The position numbers and the translations under genes are program-made. 64,000 nucleotides of DNA from a virus: positions 95,913 through 159,912 of the IMG/VR virus record IMGVR_UViG_3300042563_002067; one strand, 5' to 3'. Positions 24,632 through 33,236 of the stretch are shown here, piece by piece (position 1 is the stretch's first letter; the number at the start of each line of letters is the position of its first letter). The notes under the pieces were generated by a model. That model did not search any database. It had not been told where the DNA came from and saw only the letters and a program-made list of their open reading frames with translations.

Positions 24632-25779
24632 ATATTTTCGTTAACAATTTTAATTACTTTAGTTATTTCTTCTTCAGTCATTTGGTGATTGTTTGGTAAG
24701 TATAAACCATATTCGTGTACTAACTTTGAATTAGGTAATTCTTGTTTCCCATATCTTTCATACCAAAATGGGTGTTCGTTTATTGACCCACAAATTAATG
24801 GTCGACATTCGATATCATTATTTTGTAATTCAGTTATCAATCTGTCAAGATTTTTAGTTATTATAGGATAAGAAAAATTTGACACATAGGAATTACTTGT
24901 TGGTTTAACCTCCCAAAAATCATTTTTGATACCTTCTTTATATCTTATGTAATTCTTATATCTAGATTCAACAATATGGTCTAATTTATCCATTTGTTGA
25001 ATTCCGATAAACGCTTGTAAGTCAGTTGCTCTTAAATTAAACCCCGGGTAATAAAAGGTGTATAATGATTTAAAATCATTAACCTTATATTTTTCGCGTA
25101 ATTCTTTTTGTTTCGATAAAGGTAAATCTCTGTCCCACCCGTGCGACCTAATGGATAATAAAATATGATACAATTCTTCATTATCTGTTGATACCATACC
25201 ACCTTCAATTGTTGACATATGATGTCCAAAATAAAATGAAAAGGTTGATAAATCTCCAAAAGTTCCTAAATGTTTATCACCGTATTTTGAACCAATAGAT
25301 TCACAAGTATCCTCAATTAATAAAATATCATTTTCTTCACATAGCTCAATGATTTCTTTCATATGATTAGGAAAACCTAATACGTGAACTAATATAATTG
25401 CGGAAGGGTTTTCTTCTTTAATTAACGTTTTTAAATGGTTAATATCTAAACCTAAATTATCCTTATCACAATCACACATAATAGGCGTTAATCCTAATTG
25501 TATTGCCGGTGTCACAGTAGTTACCCAAGAAACTGCTGGAACAATAATTTTATTATTTTTTAACTTACCGGATAGTATTAACGAATAAATCGCCGCTAAA
25601 TTGGCTGAAGACCCGGAATTCACAAATACCGAATACTTACACCCTAACCATTTAGACCATAAGTCCTCAAAAGTTGTTGTTAATTCTCCTTTAGTTAATC
25701 TTGGATTGGTTTTTAACCATTCTATTAATTTGGTGATGTCATCAAAATCAATAGTGTCCTTTACTAGTTTAATACTCAT
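24628..25779 (-). CDS. PLP-dependent sugar 3-dehydratase, ColD-like (DegT family)
   Basis: The 383-residue product is a DegT/DnrJ/EryC1/StrS-fold enzyme: NSGSSANLAA for PLP phosphate, VPAVSWVTTVTP, a LIEDTCES strand with the PLP-contact Asp, then SFYFGHHMSTIEGGMV. In aminotransferases the HH position is a Lys that binds PLP; here it is His (H186). That substitution is the hallmark of GDP-4-keto-6-deoxy-D-mannose 3-dehydratase (ColD), which removes the 3-hydroxyl in GDP-L-colitose biosynthesis. With gmd and the fcl-like gene alongside, a colitose-type 3,6-dideoxyhexose is the best reading. RfbH-like enzymes also carry His. Confidence 0.78.
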   Translation of the reverse strand: MSIKLVKDTIDFDDITKLIEWLKTNPRLTKGELTTTFEDLWSKWLGCKYSVFVNSGSSANLAAIYSLILSGKLKNNKIIVPAVSWVTTVTPAIQLGLTPIMCDCDKDNLGLDINHLKTLIKEENPSAIILVHVLGFPNHMKEIIELCEENDILLIEDTCESIGSKYGDKHLGTFGDLSTFSFYFGHHMSTIEGGMVSTDNEELYHILLSIRSHGWDRDLPLSKQKELREKYKVNDFKSLYTFYYPGFNLRATDLQAFIGIQQMDKLDHIVESRYKNYIRYKEGIKNDFWEVKPTSNSYVSNFSYPIITKNLDRLITELQNNDIECRPLICGSINEHPFWYERYGKQELPNSKLVHEYGLYLPNNHQMTEEEITKVIKIVNENI

Positions 25780-26548
25780 ATATGTCTTTAATTGTTAAGT
25801 TGATTAGGTCGTTATAATCTATTGTTTTTTCGCAACTATAATAACCACCTCTTTTTATTTTTAAGTTATTGGATTCGTCGTATTCTATGTAATCTATAAT
25901 GTTTTTATTTAATTTTGTAAAGATGTCCTCAATAAACTTTTGAACATTGATTAATTCACCTAAACCAACAATACAATCTTTATCGGCTTTTAATGAAACA
26001 TCAACAATGTTTTTAGGGTGGGTTAAATCTCTATTAAAATTAATATCACCAATAGATATTTTTTTATCGTTCAGTATTGAATCAAATATTTTACCAAAGA
26101 GAAACCCTTCTTTTCTATAAACAGAATTAAAGTTAAATGGGTAGATTATTATTACGTTAGGGTAAACATCTCTGTTATGATTAATATAGTTACAGAGAAT
26201 TTCTTTTGATTTAATATATGGTGAGTAATTATAGTTATACTCATCACTTAGGGAGACACACCCGTCGTATTTATTCCACAATTCTGATGTTGAATAAATG
26301 ATGACCTTATTTGAGATGTCTTTAAACTTATTAATAACTTCTAACGTATAATCAAAATTAGTTTTTATAAAAAACTCATCAGATTCATTTAAAAAAGTTC
26401 GTTGTTCCGCAAATAATAAAAAAACCTTGTCATACTTTTTAGAACAAAGTGTTGCAAAATCTATGTTTCGGGACGATATTTTTTCATAATCATTGGGGAA
26501 ATAATGACTTAACTGAGATGTATTCCCAATTACTAAATTACTCAACAC
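25769..26548 (-). CDS. Divergent SDR-type nucleotide-sugar epimerase/dehydratase
   Basis: The 259-residue product has an SDR-like layout: an N-terminal beta strand and glycine loop in NLVIGNTSQLS (degenerate compared with GxxGxxG), an IIYSTSELWNKYD strand with catalytic Ser/Thr, and SPYIKSKE containing Y-x-x-x-K. Length is shorter than usual for extended SDRs. It probably acts on a nucleotide sugar in the same pathway as gmd and fcl, perhaps as a further reductase. Substrate unknown. It overlaps both adjacent genes by about 11 bp. Confidence 0.6.
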   Translation of the reverse strand: MLSNLVIGNTSQLSHYFPNDYEKISSRNIDFATLCSKKYDKVFLLFAEQRTFLNESDEFFIKTNFDYTLEVINKFKDISNKVIIYSTSELWNKYDGCVSLSDEYNYNYSPYIKSKEILCNYINHNRDVYPNVIIIYPFNFNSVYRKEGFLFGKIFDSILNDKKISIGDINFNRDLTHPKNIVDVSLKADKDCIVGLGELINVQKFIEDIFTKLNKNIIDYIEYDESNNLKIKRGGYYSCEKTIDYNDLINLTIKDIYEY

Positions 26549-26882
26549 CTTTATATAATTTTACCGAATCCTCAATTAATGATTTACCTTGACTTATTGA
26601 ATTATCAACCATCCGATTTATTGCCTCAACATATTTAGGTCGTTTACTTTTAAAACAGATGTCAATTTTTTTCTTTAACACAGCAATTTCAGAGTCGGTT
26701 TTAGCATCACTAATGGCGTCTTCTAAATACCACATTCTACAATGTAATATGGATAATTTTTCAATCACCTCACCTAAATTATCGGTTTCAATGATATCAT
26801 CAGGTAATTCAACATTTTTATTTTTAGTTAAAATTTCTAATGTTTTATTTTTAATTATTTCTTCAATTTTTTCACCTATCAT
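26538..26882 (-). CDS. DUF4254-like helical protein
   Basis: The 114-residue product is helical and charged. The segment LHCRMWYLEDAISDA, followed by EIAVLKKKIDICFKSKRPKYVEAIN, resembles the DUF4254 family found in polysaccharide clusters of Bacteroidota (pattern LHxxxWxxED, then IxxLKxxID and RxxxVExID). The family has no known function. It is placed between an SDR gene and a putative glycosyltransferase, consistent with a role in sugar polymer handling. Resemblance judged by eye. Confidence 0.5.
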   Translation of the reverse strand: MIGEKIEEIIKNKTLEILTKNKNVELPDDIIETDNLGEVIEKLSILHCRMWYLEDAISDAKTDSEIAVLKKKIDICFKSKRPKYVEAINRMVDNSISQGKSLIEDSVKLYKGVE

Positions 26883-26884
26883 AA

Positions 26885-27754
26885 TTATTTAATTTTTAAA
26901 TTTATTTCATTTTGTATTGTTGTTATCATATTAGGATAATTTAAATTATTTGACCATAAATTTTTATTTTTACCATCATAATAAAATATACCTTCAGATT
27001 CATTAAATGTGAATGAAATGAATGTTTTTTTATCGTCATTAAAATTTTCTTTAGTATGTGTAAAACAAAATGGTCCGGAAGCCCTTCCTACAATAATATC
27101 ACAATGATTTGAAATTAGACTAATTTGTAATAAATCAGGTAATGATTCTGTTATTTGTGGATATGTTGTAATAACATTAGAATTATTTTCATATAATTGA
27201 TTAGTACTTAAAAATAAACAATTAGGGTTATTTTCAGACAAATTTTCAACAATAGGTGTGAAACTAAAATTATGTGATTGACTTGAATTTACATTACCGT
27301 CACAAACTAAAATAATTAAATCATATTTTAGTTTTAATTCTTTTATTTTGTTTACAATATTATCATGCGATTTTAAATTAGTATTAATCACAGAGGGTAA
27401 ATACTTATTAAAATCATTATCTAATTCAATATTATAGAAATCACAAATATCGGTAACTAATTTAAAATGATTAATAAATGAACAACCAGGAATAGGTTGG
27501 TGTGATACATAAATCATTTGTTTTTGTCCTATCCAAGTATTCACAATATTATTTTCTAAATTTGTGTTGTGAATATCATAATTTCCGGGGATACCCACAA
27601 TTTCATTAACTTCAGGTAAATCTTCAAATAATGGTGATTGTAGATTATGATAGTATGTAATGTTATAATGGTTTTTTAAAATATTAATTAATATTCTTGA
27701 GTAAAATATATCACCATTGTGGAAATGATTATATAATGTTATATTGTTTTTCAT
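26885..27754 (-). CDS. Putative glycosyltransferase or related sugar-cluster protein
   Basis: The start chosen is 27754 (MKNNITLYNHFHNGDIFYSR), because the upstream gene stops at 27759; a longer reading to 27802 would overlap it. The 289-residue product has a first strand with YNHFHNGDIF, a central IILVCDGNVNSS strand, an FLSTNQLYE turn, and a C-terminal LISNHCDIIVGRASGPF motif. This is typical of the donor half of GT-B enzymes such as heptosyltransferases (GT9). No family is assigned with confidence. It lies in the sugar block. Confidence 0.45.
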   Translation of the reverse strand: MKNNITLYNHFHNGDIFYSRILINILKNHYNITYYHNLQSPLFEDLPEVNEIVGIPGNYDIHNTNLENNIVNTWIGQKQMIYVSHQPIPGCSFINHFKLVTDICDFYNIELDNDFNKYLPSVINTNLKSHDNIVNKIKELKLKYDLIILVCDGNVNSSQSHNFSFTPIVENLSENNPNCLFLSTNQLYENNSNVITTYPQITESLPDLLQISLISNHCDIIVGRASGPFCFTHTKENFNDDKKTFISFTFNESEGIFYYDGKNKNLWSNNLNYPNMITTIQNEINLKIK

Positions 27755-27758
27755 ATTA

Positions 27759-28532
27759 TTAACTATAATGTATGTGTTTATCCATATATTTAAAATTTTC
27801 ATTTAAATTATTTAATAATGAAAAAGTTGATACGTTACTTCTACTTACTAATTTAAAATCAGTTAATGATAATAAAATAGAATCAACAATAACTTCTTCG
27901 GCTAATTTAGATTTATTTGGTAGATTTGAAAAATGTAAACCAACATTAGAATCACCCCTTCTTGATTCAGTATAAATTAAAGTATCACCTAATTCTTTTT
28001 TAAAAAAATTCAAAGAATTATTATCATCAGTCATTAAATAAATTTTATCATAACTGTTATGTTTAAATTCTTCATTAATATTTGACAAAATAATTTCATC
28101 AGATAATAATGCTCCGTGAGTACTATGGTCTGTACCTCTTTTTTGAACACCTAAAGTTTTTAACCCTTTAAAATAATTTTTATCAATATTGTTAAAAAAA
28201 ATATTATCCATTAATTTTAAATCAATCAATGTTTGAGAGGGGGTTTTTAAATTTTTTAAAATAGTTAATTCATCAAGTCCATTTCCAATAGCTTCAGGGA
28301 AATAATACCCATAAGGGGTTAAATTAATAAATGTTGACGTAATTGGTTCAATATCATAAACTTGTTTAAAAAATTTATCATATAGATTTTCGTTAGATAA
28401 ATCACTATACATATAATTAAACCATTCAACATTAAATTTTTGATTATTATCGTTAAAATACATTATACCCGCTAATAATGTTAAAAAATCCGAAAAAAAA
28501 CCTTCGTTTCGGTTTATTATTAATTTATTCAT
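27759..28532 (-). CDS. Fucosyltransferase-superfamily protein
   Basis: The 257-residue product has three motifs in the order seen in the GT11/GT23/GT65 fucosyltransferase superfamily: LGVQKRGTDHSTHG (motif I, with the donor-binding Arg), KIYLMTDDNNSLNFF (motif II), and a C-terminal LLSLTDFKLVSRSNVSTFSLL (motif III). If correct, it transfers fucose or a GDP-linked 6-deoxy sugar, which agrees with gmd, fcl and the ColD-like gene a few kilobases downstream in the same block. No membrane helix is visible. Confidence 0.6.
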   Translation of the reverse strand: MNKLIINRNEGFFSDFLTLLAGIMYFNDNNQKFNVEWFNYMYSDLSNENLYDKFFKQVYDIEPITSTFINLTPYGYYFPEAIGNGLDELTILKNLKTPSQTLIDLKLMDNIFFNNIDKNYFKGLKTLGVQKRGTDHSTHGALLSDEIILSNINEEFKHNSYDKIYLMTDDNNSLNFFKKELGDTLIYTESRRGDSNVGLHFSNLPNKSKLAEEVIVDSILLSLTDFKLVSRSNVSTFSLLNNLNENFKYMDKHIHYS

Positions 28533-28538
28533 ATTTTA

Positions 28539-29216
28539 TTATAAATTTTTATTTAATTCAAAATTTATTGATTTTCTTTTTAGATATAAATTTTTATCAA
28601 TATAATCATTTTTAGAATTTTCTAAATGTATATTGTCTCGACCACCGAATCCAACATCAGGATGTTCATGTTTAATTATTAGTTCATTAAAATAAGTTTG
28701 TTTATTTAATAAGTTTGCAACATCCATAAATTCGTTATCCGCCCATAAAGATTTATATTCTGGATGATAAATGTAATTAAACCTCTCATAATATTTTTTA
28801 CCTAAAATACATAAAGTATTCAATCTATTACCTTGATAACCATCATTAAACCATAAAACACCATCAGTATCCGGATATTTTTCTTTCATTTTTTTTCTAA
28901 TGATTGTATCGTAACCTTTAACTTTTGGTATCATATCATCAGATGCTAATAAGACAATATCCCAATCATTTTCGGTTTCCATATCTCTATTTATGGCTTC
29001 GATTTTTGATTTACTTTCACCATAAATGTATGATAAGTTTTTGTATTCTTTAAACATCTCAATAACACCCGGTTGATTCATAACTTTATCATCAGTGTCT
29101 AATGTTACTAAAAATTTAATATTATCTAAATCATCACACATTGTGTAATACATTTTTAAAACATTAAAGAATTTAAATGTTCGTCCTCTAGTAGGAAACT
29201 TAATTAAAATTTTCAT
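28539..29216 (-). CDS. Glycosyltransferase (GT-A type)
   Basis: The 225-residue product begins with IKFPTRGRTFKFF, a GT2-like start, followed by NIKFLVTLDTDDKV and a DxD-type segment in IVLLASDDMIPK. The second half has a WFNDGYQGNRLNT loop and IIKHEHPDVGFGG (about residues 181-193). This arrangement is that of a small cytosolic GT-A transferase; donor and acceptor are unknown. It overlaps the large GT gene upstream by 17 bp, so it is translationally coupled. Confidence 0.65.
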   Translation of the reverse strand: MKILIKFPTRGRTFKFFNVLKMYYTMCDDLDNIKFLVTLDTDDKVMNQPGVIEMFKEYKNLSYIYGESKSKIEAINRDMETENDWDIVLLASDDMIPKVKGYDTIIRKKMKEKYPDTDGVLWFNDGYQGNRLNTLCILGKKYYERFNYIYHPEYKSLWADNEFMDVANLLNKQTYFNELIIKHEHPDVGFGGRDNIHLENSKNDYIDKNLYLKRKSINFELNKNL

Positions 29217-30597
29217 TCTTAAAATTTTTGTTCATTATTTTATTATACAACTCTTGTTGGTTGTTATTCGCCTCTGTTGATACGGTTCCGTCACTTTCGT
29301 GGTGAAAATATACAAAAAGAGGTTTTGGTATTCTTTTCCCCGAATATCCCTTCAATCCCATTCTAATCCATAAATCATAATCTTCCCATCCTTTCAATGT
29401 AACATCATACCCGTCACAAACATCAAACGCTTCTTTATGAAACATTGAACAATTAACTATAAACGGACCTTCTCTTAATCTTTCTATAGACCATTCAGGT
29501 CTTTTTTCGATTCCTTGTATTTGACCTATATGATGTGTATCACAATAAACCGGACTAATGGTTTTATTGTTTTTTAAAATGTTAACACAGAATTGAATAT
29601 AATCCGGATGAATAGTGTCATCACCATCTAATGGTAGTATAAAAATACCATTTGAATTTTTAACCCCATTATTTCTTGCTGAAGATGGTCCTTGATTTTC
29701 TTGATATATGATTTTAATATTTGGATGGTCTTTAATACTCTCTAATTTTAATTTAACGTAAGTATCGGTTGACCCGTCATCAACAATTACTATCTCTACA
29801 TTTTTATAGGTAGAATCAAATACTGATTGTAACGATTTTTCGAATTGTAACCCATAATTGTAAATCGGAATTATAACAGAAACTAACGGTAACTTTGGAT
29901 TAATTTTATTTATCGGGTATTTTGATTCTAATTTAATAGGTAATTTTTCTTTGTATTTTTCTAAAAATAATAATCTATTCTGTTCCCACTGATTATTGGT
30001 CATACCAATAGAAAGATGTGTTAACGGGACATTTGAAATTGTTCCAACTTTAACTCCGGATAAATGATTACTCATACAAAATGATGTATCATAAAAATGG
30101 AATCCGGTAAATGATTCATCAAAATTAGTTTTTAAATTACTTTTTTTAACGGCAAAGAAAACACCATCAACAATAACGGAATCTATTATTTTTGACCCAA
30201 ATGGTTTATTATATTCAGATAACCATTTTTTACCTTCGTGCTGATGATAAACTTGACCAATCATCTCACCCTGTATGTCCCACCATCTTCCGGAATTAGG
30301 GTAATATGATGTTCCAGCAACACCTAAAATACCGTATTCAGGTTTTTTGGTAAAATGTTCTAAAACTCGTTTACCCCAATATTCTTTTTCAAAAATGATA
30401 TCATTATGACAAAACACAATAATATCATTAACTGATTCGTTTAATCCTTTGTTATAAACTTCAGTTAAACTAAATTGGTTATGGTTAACATACTCCAATA
30501 TTTGAACATTTTTTAAACCAACAGTTTGTAACAAATGTTGTCTAAATTTGTTATTATATTGTTCGTCTTTATGTGTTGAATAAATTACTGTTATCAT
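29200..30597 (-). CDS. Two-domain glycosyltransferase
   Basis: The 465-residue product joins two GT-A-like domains. The N-terminal part (1-210) has IIVFCHNDIIFE, WWDIQGEMIGQVYH and a DTSFCM segment, as in glycosyltransferases with an N-terminal acidic motif. The second part (about 229-440) is a canonical GT2 domain: PLVSVIIPIYNYG, VEIVIVDDGSTD, QGPSSARNNG, LPLDGDDTI and GWEDYDLW. The double domain suggests that two different sugars are added in sequence, or two linkages. The acceptor cannot be told. It overlaps the dut gene stop by 4 bp. Confidence 0.85.
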   Translation of the reverse strand: MITVIYSTHKDEQYNNKFRQHLLQTVGLKNVQILEYVNHNQFSLTEVYNKGLNESVNDIIVFCHNDIIFEKEYWGKRVLEHFTKKPEYGILGVAGTSYYPNSGRWWDIQGEMIGQVYHQHEGKKWLSEYNKPFGSKIIDSVIVDGVFFAVKKSNLKTNFDESFTGFHFYDTSFCMSNHLSGVKVGTISNVPLTHLSIGMTNNQWEQNRLLFLEKYKEKLPIKLESKYPINKINPKLPLVSVIIPIYNYGLQFEKSLQSVFDSTYKNVEIVIVDDGSTDTYVKLKLESIKDHPNIKIIYQENQGPSSARNNGVKNSNGIFILPLDGDDTIHPDYIQFCVNILKNNKTISPVYCDTHHIGQIQGIEKRPEWSIERLREGPFIVNCSMFHKEAFDVCDGYDVTLKGWEDYDLWIRMGLKGYSGKRIPKPLFVYFHHESDGTVSTEANNNQQELYNKIMNKNFKNENFN

Positions 30598-31199
30598 ACT
30601 AATCCTGTTGAACCAAATCCGTTTTCACCCCGTTCTTTTTTATTTATTTTCTCAACTTGATTTAATCCTACCCAAGCACCGTTTACAACGGGACAAAGAA
30701 CCGCTTGTCCGAATTTCATACCTTTTGGTATTCTAACCTCAGTTGGGTTTGTATTAAAGATGATTCCTTTAACTTCTCCGGTGTAACCATTATCCACGGT
30801 TCCCGGTGAATTTAAAACCATAAGTCCTTGGTTGATTGCCAACCCACTTTTTGTTCTAACTTGTATCTCAAAACCGTCTTTAATGTCGAAACATAGTCCA
30901 CTAGGAACTAACGCTCTACCAAACGGTGGGATAACAACATCCTCAACAGAATGTAAGTCAAACCCCGAATCACTATCGTAGTTATATTTTGGGTGAACAG
31001 CATCCGGGTGAAGTATCTCATAAGGTAAATCTAATTTAGTTGCCCCCTCGGCAATATCTTTTTCAATTTGTTCTAAATCAATATCCATTTCTTTCAAAAT
31101 GTCATCGTAATCCACCTCACCTGTTTCGGATGAGAATGTCTCTTGTAAATTAAGTAATTTTTTTCTTAAATTTTCTAACTCTTCAAAATTGTCTAACAT
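30594..31199 (-). CDS. dut: dUTPase
   Basis: Hydrolyses dUTP to dUMP and pyrophosphate, keeping uracil out of phage DNA and supplying dUMP. The 201-residue product has a 55-residue N-terminal coiled-coil-like extension absent from standard trimeric dUTPases (about 150 aa). All five motifs then follow: DSGFDLHS, RTKSGLAI, GTVDNGYTGE, KFGQAVLCPV and GENGFGSTG. The extension may regulate or tether the enzyme. It overlaps genes on both sides. Confidence 0.93.
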   Translation of the reverse strand: MLDNFEELENLRKKLLNLQETFSSETGEVDYDDILKEMDIDLEQIEKDIAEGATKLDLPYEILHPDAVHPKYNYDSDSGFDLHSVEDVVIPPFGRALVPSGLCFDIKDGFEIQVRTKSGLAINQGLMVLNSPGTVDNGYTGEVKGIIFNTNPTEVRIPKGMKFGQAVLCPVVNGAWVGLNQVEKINKKERGENGFGSTGLV

Positions 31200-31900
31200 T
31201 ATTCTAATTCTTTTAATTTTTTTATTACGTCAATTAGTACAAGTACGTCTCGTTCACAGTAAGCGGTGATTTCAGGTAACATATTTTTGTTCCAATATGC
31301 GTCGTGAACTTTATCTCCGGTAACATCACCTTCCTTTGGTGATGGAACATCCATACAAGTACACATTAAGTCTAACGAACCAATTGCCGTATATGCTCCG
31401 TATTGCCAAATTTCTTTGGTATCGATAGCTTTAATCTCCCACGGTTTTGTGTCGTAAGATGGTAAAAGTGTTGGAGGCATTAATCCGTTGATAATCATTC
31501 GTTTTGCCAACATAGGGATATCAAAATTCTTAAGATTGTGTCCACATAGATAAAAATCTAATTTACCACAACGATTAAGTAATGTTTGACATTCTTTTAA
31601 TAGAACCTTTTCATCATCACCTGAAAACGATTGTTTTTTAATATCACCATTGTCCATAACAAAGGCAACACTAACACAAACAATTTTTGCAAACTCAGGA
31701 ACTAATGCGGCTCTTTTTTCAAAAACTTTATCGGCAGAAAATCCGGCATCTTCAGGAAATCGTTTTTGGAACCAATCAAAATATTTCTCAAATTGACTCG
31801 CAACATTAGGATTGTTAACTTTACACTCGGTATAGTTTTTACATCCACCAACAGTTTCTATATCAAGAAACAATATTTTGGTTAAAGGTATTTTTATCAT
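31199..31900 (-). CDS. DEDD-type 3'-5' exonuclease
   Basis: The 233-residue product is an RNase H-fold 3'-5' exonuclease similar to predicted PolB-like exonucleases of Bacteroidota. It has ILFLDIETVGG (motif I, DxE), LCGHNLKNFDIPML (motif II, with NxxxFD), and YCERDVLVLIDV (motif III, D after a conserved Arg). Possible roles are proofreading aid, DNA repair or host DNA recycling. It overlaps the dut gene by one base and follows the first glycosyltransferase of the block by 3 bp. Confidence 0.82.
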   Translation of the reverse strand: MIKIPLTKILFLDIETVGGCKNYTECKVNNPNVASQFEKYFDWFQKRFPEDAGFSADKVFEKRAALVPEFAKIVCVSVAFVMDNGDIKKQSFSGDDEKVLLKECQTLLNRCGKLDFYLCGHNLKNFDIPMLAKRMIINGLMPPTLLPSYDTKPWEIKAIDTKEIWQYGAYTAIGSLDLMCTCMDVPSPKEGDVTGDKVHDAYWNKNMLPEITAYCERDVLVLIDVIKKLKELE

Positions 31901-31903
31901 TTT

Positions 31904-33124
31904 TTATTTTATTAAAGATTTGTAAAATTCTGCTCTATTTTTTGTAACCACGTTAAGGTCGTATTTGTCTTTTACTGTATTATATAATCTTTCACCCAAT
32001 ACTTTAATCATTTCAGGGTTCTGAACTAATTTCTTAATTGCTTTAGACCAATCACTATGATTTCTACTTTCAGGGATTAAAATAGCGTTACCCTCTTCGT
32101 TAAATTCACCATTTTTCAAACAGTGAACTAAATCGATTGTGTATGGTCCAATTTCAGACGCGATTAAAGCTTTCTTATAAAACCCTGCCTCAATAACTTT
32201 TAATTGAGATTTCATTCTGTTGAAGATGTGATTTTTAATCGGAGCCAAAGATATATCAAATTTTGAATAATTCATAGCGTAAGTTGTGACAGGTTTTGTC
32301 CAAACTCTAACATAAGGTAAAACATTTCCGGAATTATATTCACCTTCTTTAAATTGTTGTAAGAATTTTTTATAGTCATCATCAACTGTTTGATAATTGG
32401 TTGTAAAAATTTCCTCATAACGAGCCCATACAGTTTCGTGTGGTTTAATTTCTCGTTGTTTTTCTTCACCTGTTTGAGGATTTATTTCAGTTACAGTTCC
32501 TCTTGTATCAAAACCACAAATCACATATTGTAATTTATCGTTAATGTCACTATTTTTTTGAACAAACCCCCCAAGTAATTCTAAATCGTGTAAGTGAGAT
32601 GAGCCACCTAACCACCCAACTCTAATTTTATCAGAAGGAGGTGTTGGTTGATTAAACTGTAATTCTTTTGGGTTAATGGCGTTTGGAAATACAATAACGT
32701 TTTTGTTTAATTTTTTGATTTCCTCAGCAAATATATCAGTAGTGGTGGTTACATAACTTGCCGCTCTCAGATTATTTTTAATTTTCTCATCAATTTTGTG
32801 TTTAACAATAATACTATGTATTGGATGCTCAACCGTTGGTAACCAATAATCATCTAAATCGACAATAACGATAATACCCATTGACTTTAACCATTGGATT
32901 AATTGAGGGGCGATATTATAATCTTGTCCAATTGTTCTGTGAGCATGAATTATCTGATATTTTTTCCAATATTCAATATTATTTATTTGAGGTTCGTAGT
33001 CAATATCTACGTGGAAGTCATCCGGATATAAGTTTTGTAAGAATACGTGAGGGTCAACAGAGCGAAATTTACCAACACCTGTTTTGTCACTTGGTAGAAC
33101 TAATACATTAATTTTTTCTTTCAT
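31904..33124 (-). CDS. Glycosyltransferase family 4 type
   Basis: The 406-residue product is the first gene of the long minus-strand block. The N-terminal domain has NVLVLPSDKTGVGKFR, YQIIHAHRTIG and IIVIVDLDDYWLP. The C-terminal domain has IRVGWLGGSSHLHDLELLGG and KSQLKVIEAGFYKKALIAS (E-x7-E-like donor motif with Glu in VIEAG). Typical GT4 (GT-B) organisation. Host-type promoter elements lie upstream. Substrates cannot be deduced. Confidence 0.82.
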   Translation of the reverse strand: MKEKINVLVLPSDKTGVGKFRSVDPHVFLQNLYPDDFHVDIDYEPQINNIEYWKKYQIIHAHRTIGQDYNIAPQLIQWLKSMGIIVIVDLDDYWLPTVEHPIHSIIVKHKIDEKIKNNLRAASYVTTTTDIFAEEIKKLNKNVIVFPNAINPKELQFNQPTPPSDKIRVGWLGGSSHLHDLELLGGFVQKNSDINDKLQYVICGFDTRGTVTEINPQTGEEKQREIKPHETVWARYEEIFTTNYQTVDDDYKKFLQQFKEGEYNSGNVLPYVRVWTKPVTTYAMNYSKFDISLAPIKNHIFNRMKSQLKVIEAGFYKKALIASEIGPYTIDLVHCLKNGEFNEEGNAILIPESRNHSDWSKAIKKLVQNPEMIKVLGERLYNTVKDKYDLNVVTKNRAEFYKSLIK

Positions 33125-33142
33125 AGTTTTAAATTATATTCT

Positions 33143-33173
33143 AAAATATAATAAAAAACAAAAAGAATATCAA
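33143..33173 (-). promoter_or_regulatory. Host-type promoter of the 18-gene block
   Basis: On the minus strand TTG (33173-33171), 20 bp spacer, TATATTTT (33150-33143). This differs by one base from TAnnTTTG at the -7 box. The predicted transcription start is roughly 12-18 bp before the ATG at 33124. No late-type TATTTATA element occurs here, in contrast to the structural genes. Confidence 0.5.
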
Positions 33174-33185
33174 CCATATAAAACT

Positions 33186-33215
33186 AAAAAACCCCCAACT
33201 TGGTAGATGAGGGTT
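33186..33215 (-). terminator. Terminator ending the five-gene late block
   Basis: On the minus strand AACCCTCA pairs with TGGGGGTT (one G-T) with an 11-base loop, then a T run. It lies after the stop of the gene at 33237 and before the promoter of the 18-gene block. Confidence 0.75.
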
Positions 33216-33236
33216 AATCTTGAGAGTAAATAAAGT

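Noticed and set aside
25601-25798. Plus-strand frame opposite the ColD-like gene
   Set aside because: Lies entirely antisense to a well-supported enzyme gene and has no family signature.
27755-27802. Sixteen-codon N-terminal extension of the putative glycosyltransferase
   Set aside because: It overlaps the upstream gene by 44 bp, and the ATG at 27754 is 4 bp after that gene's stop, as in the other genes of the block.
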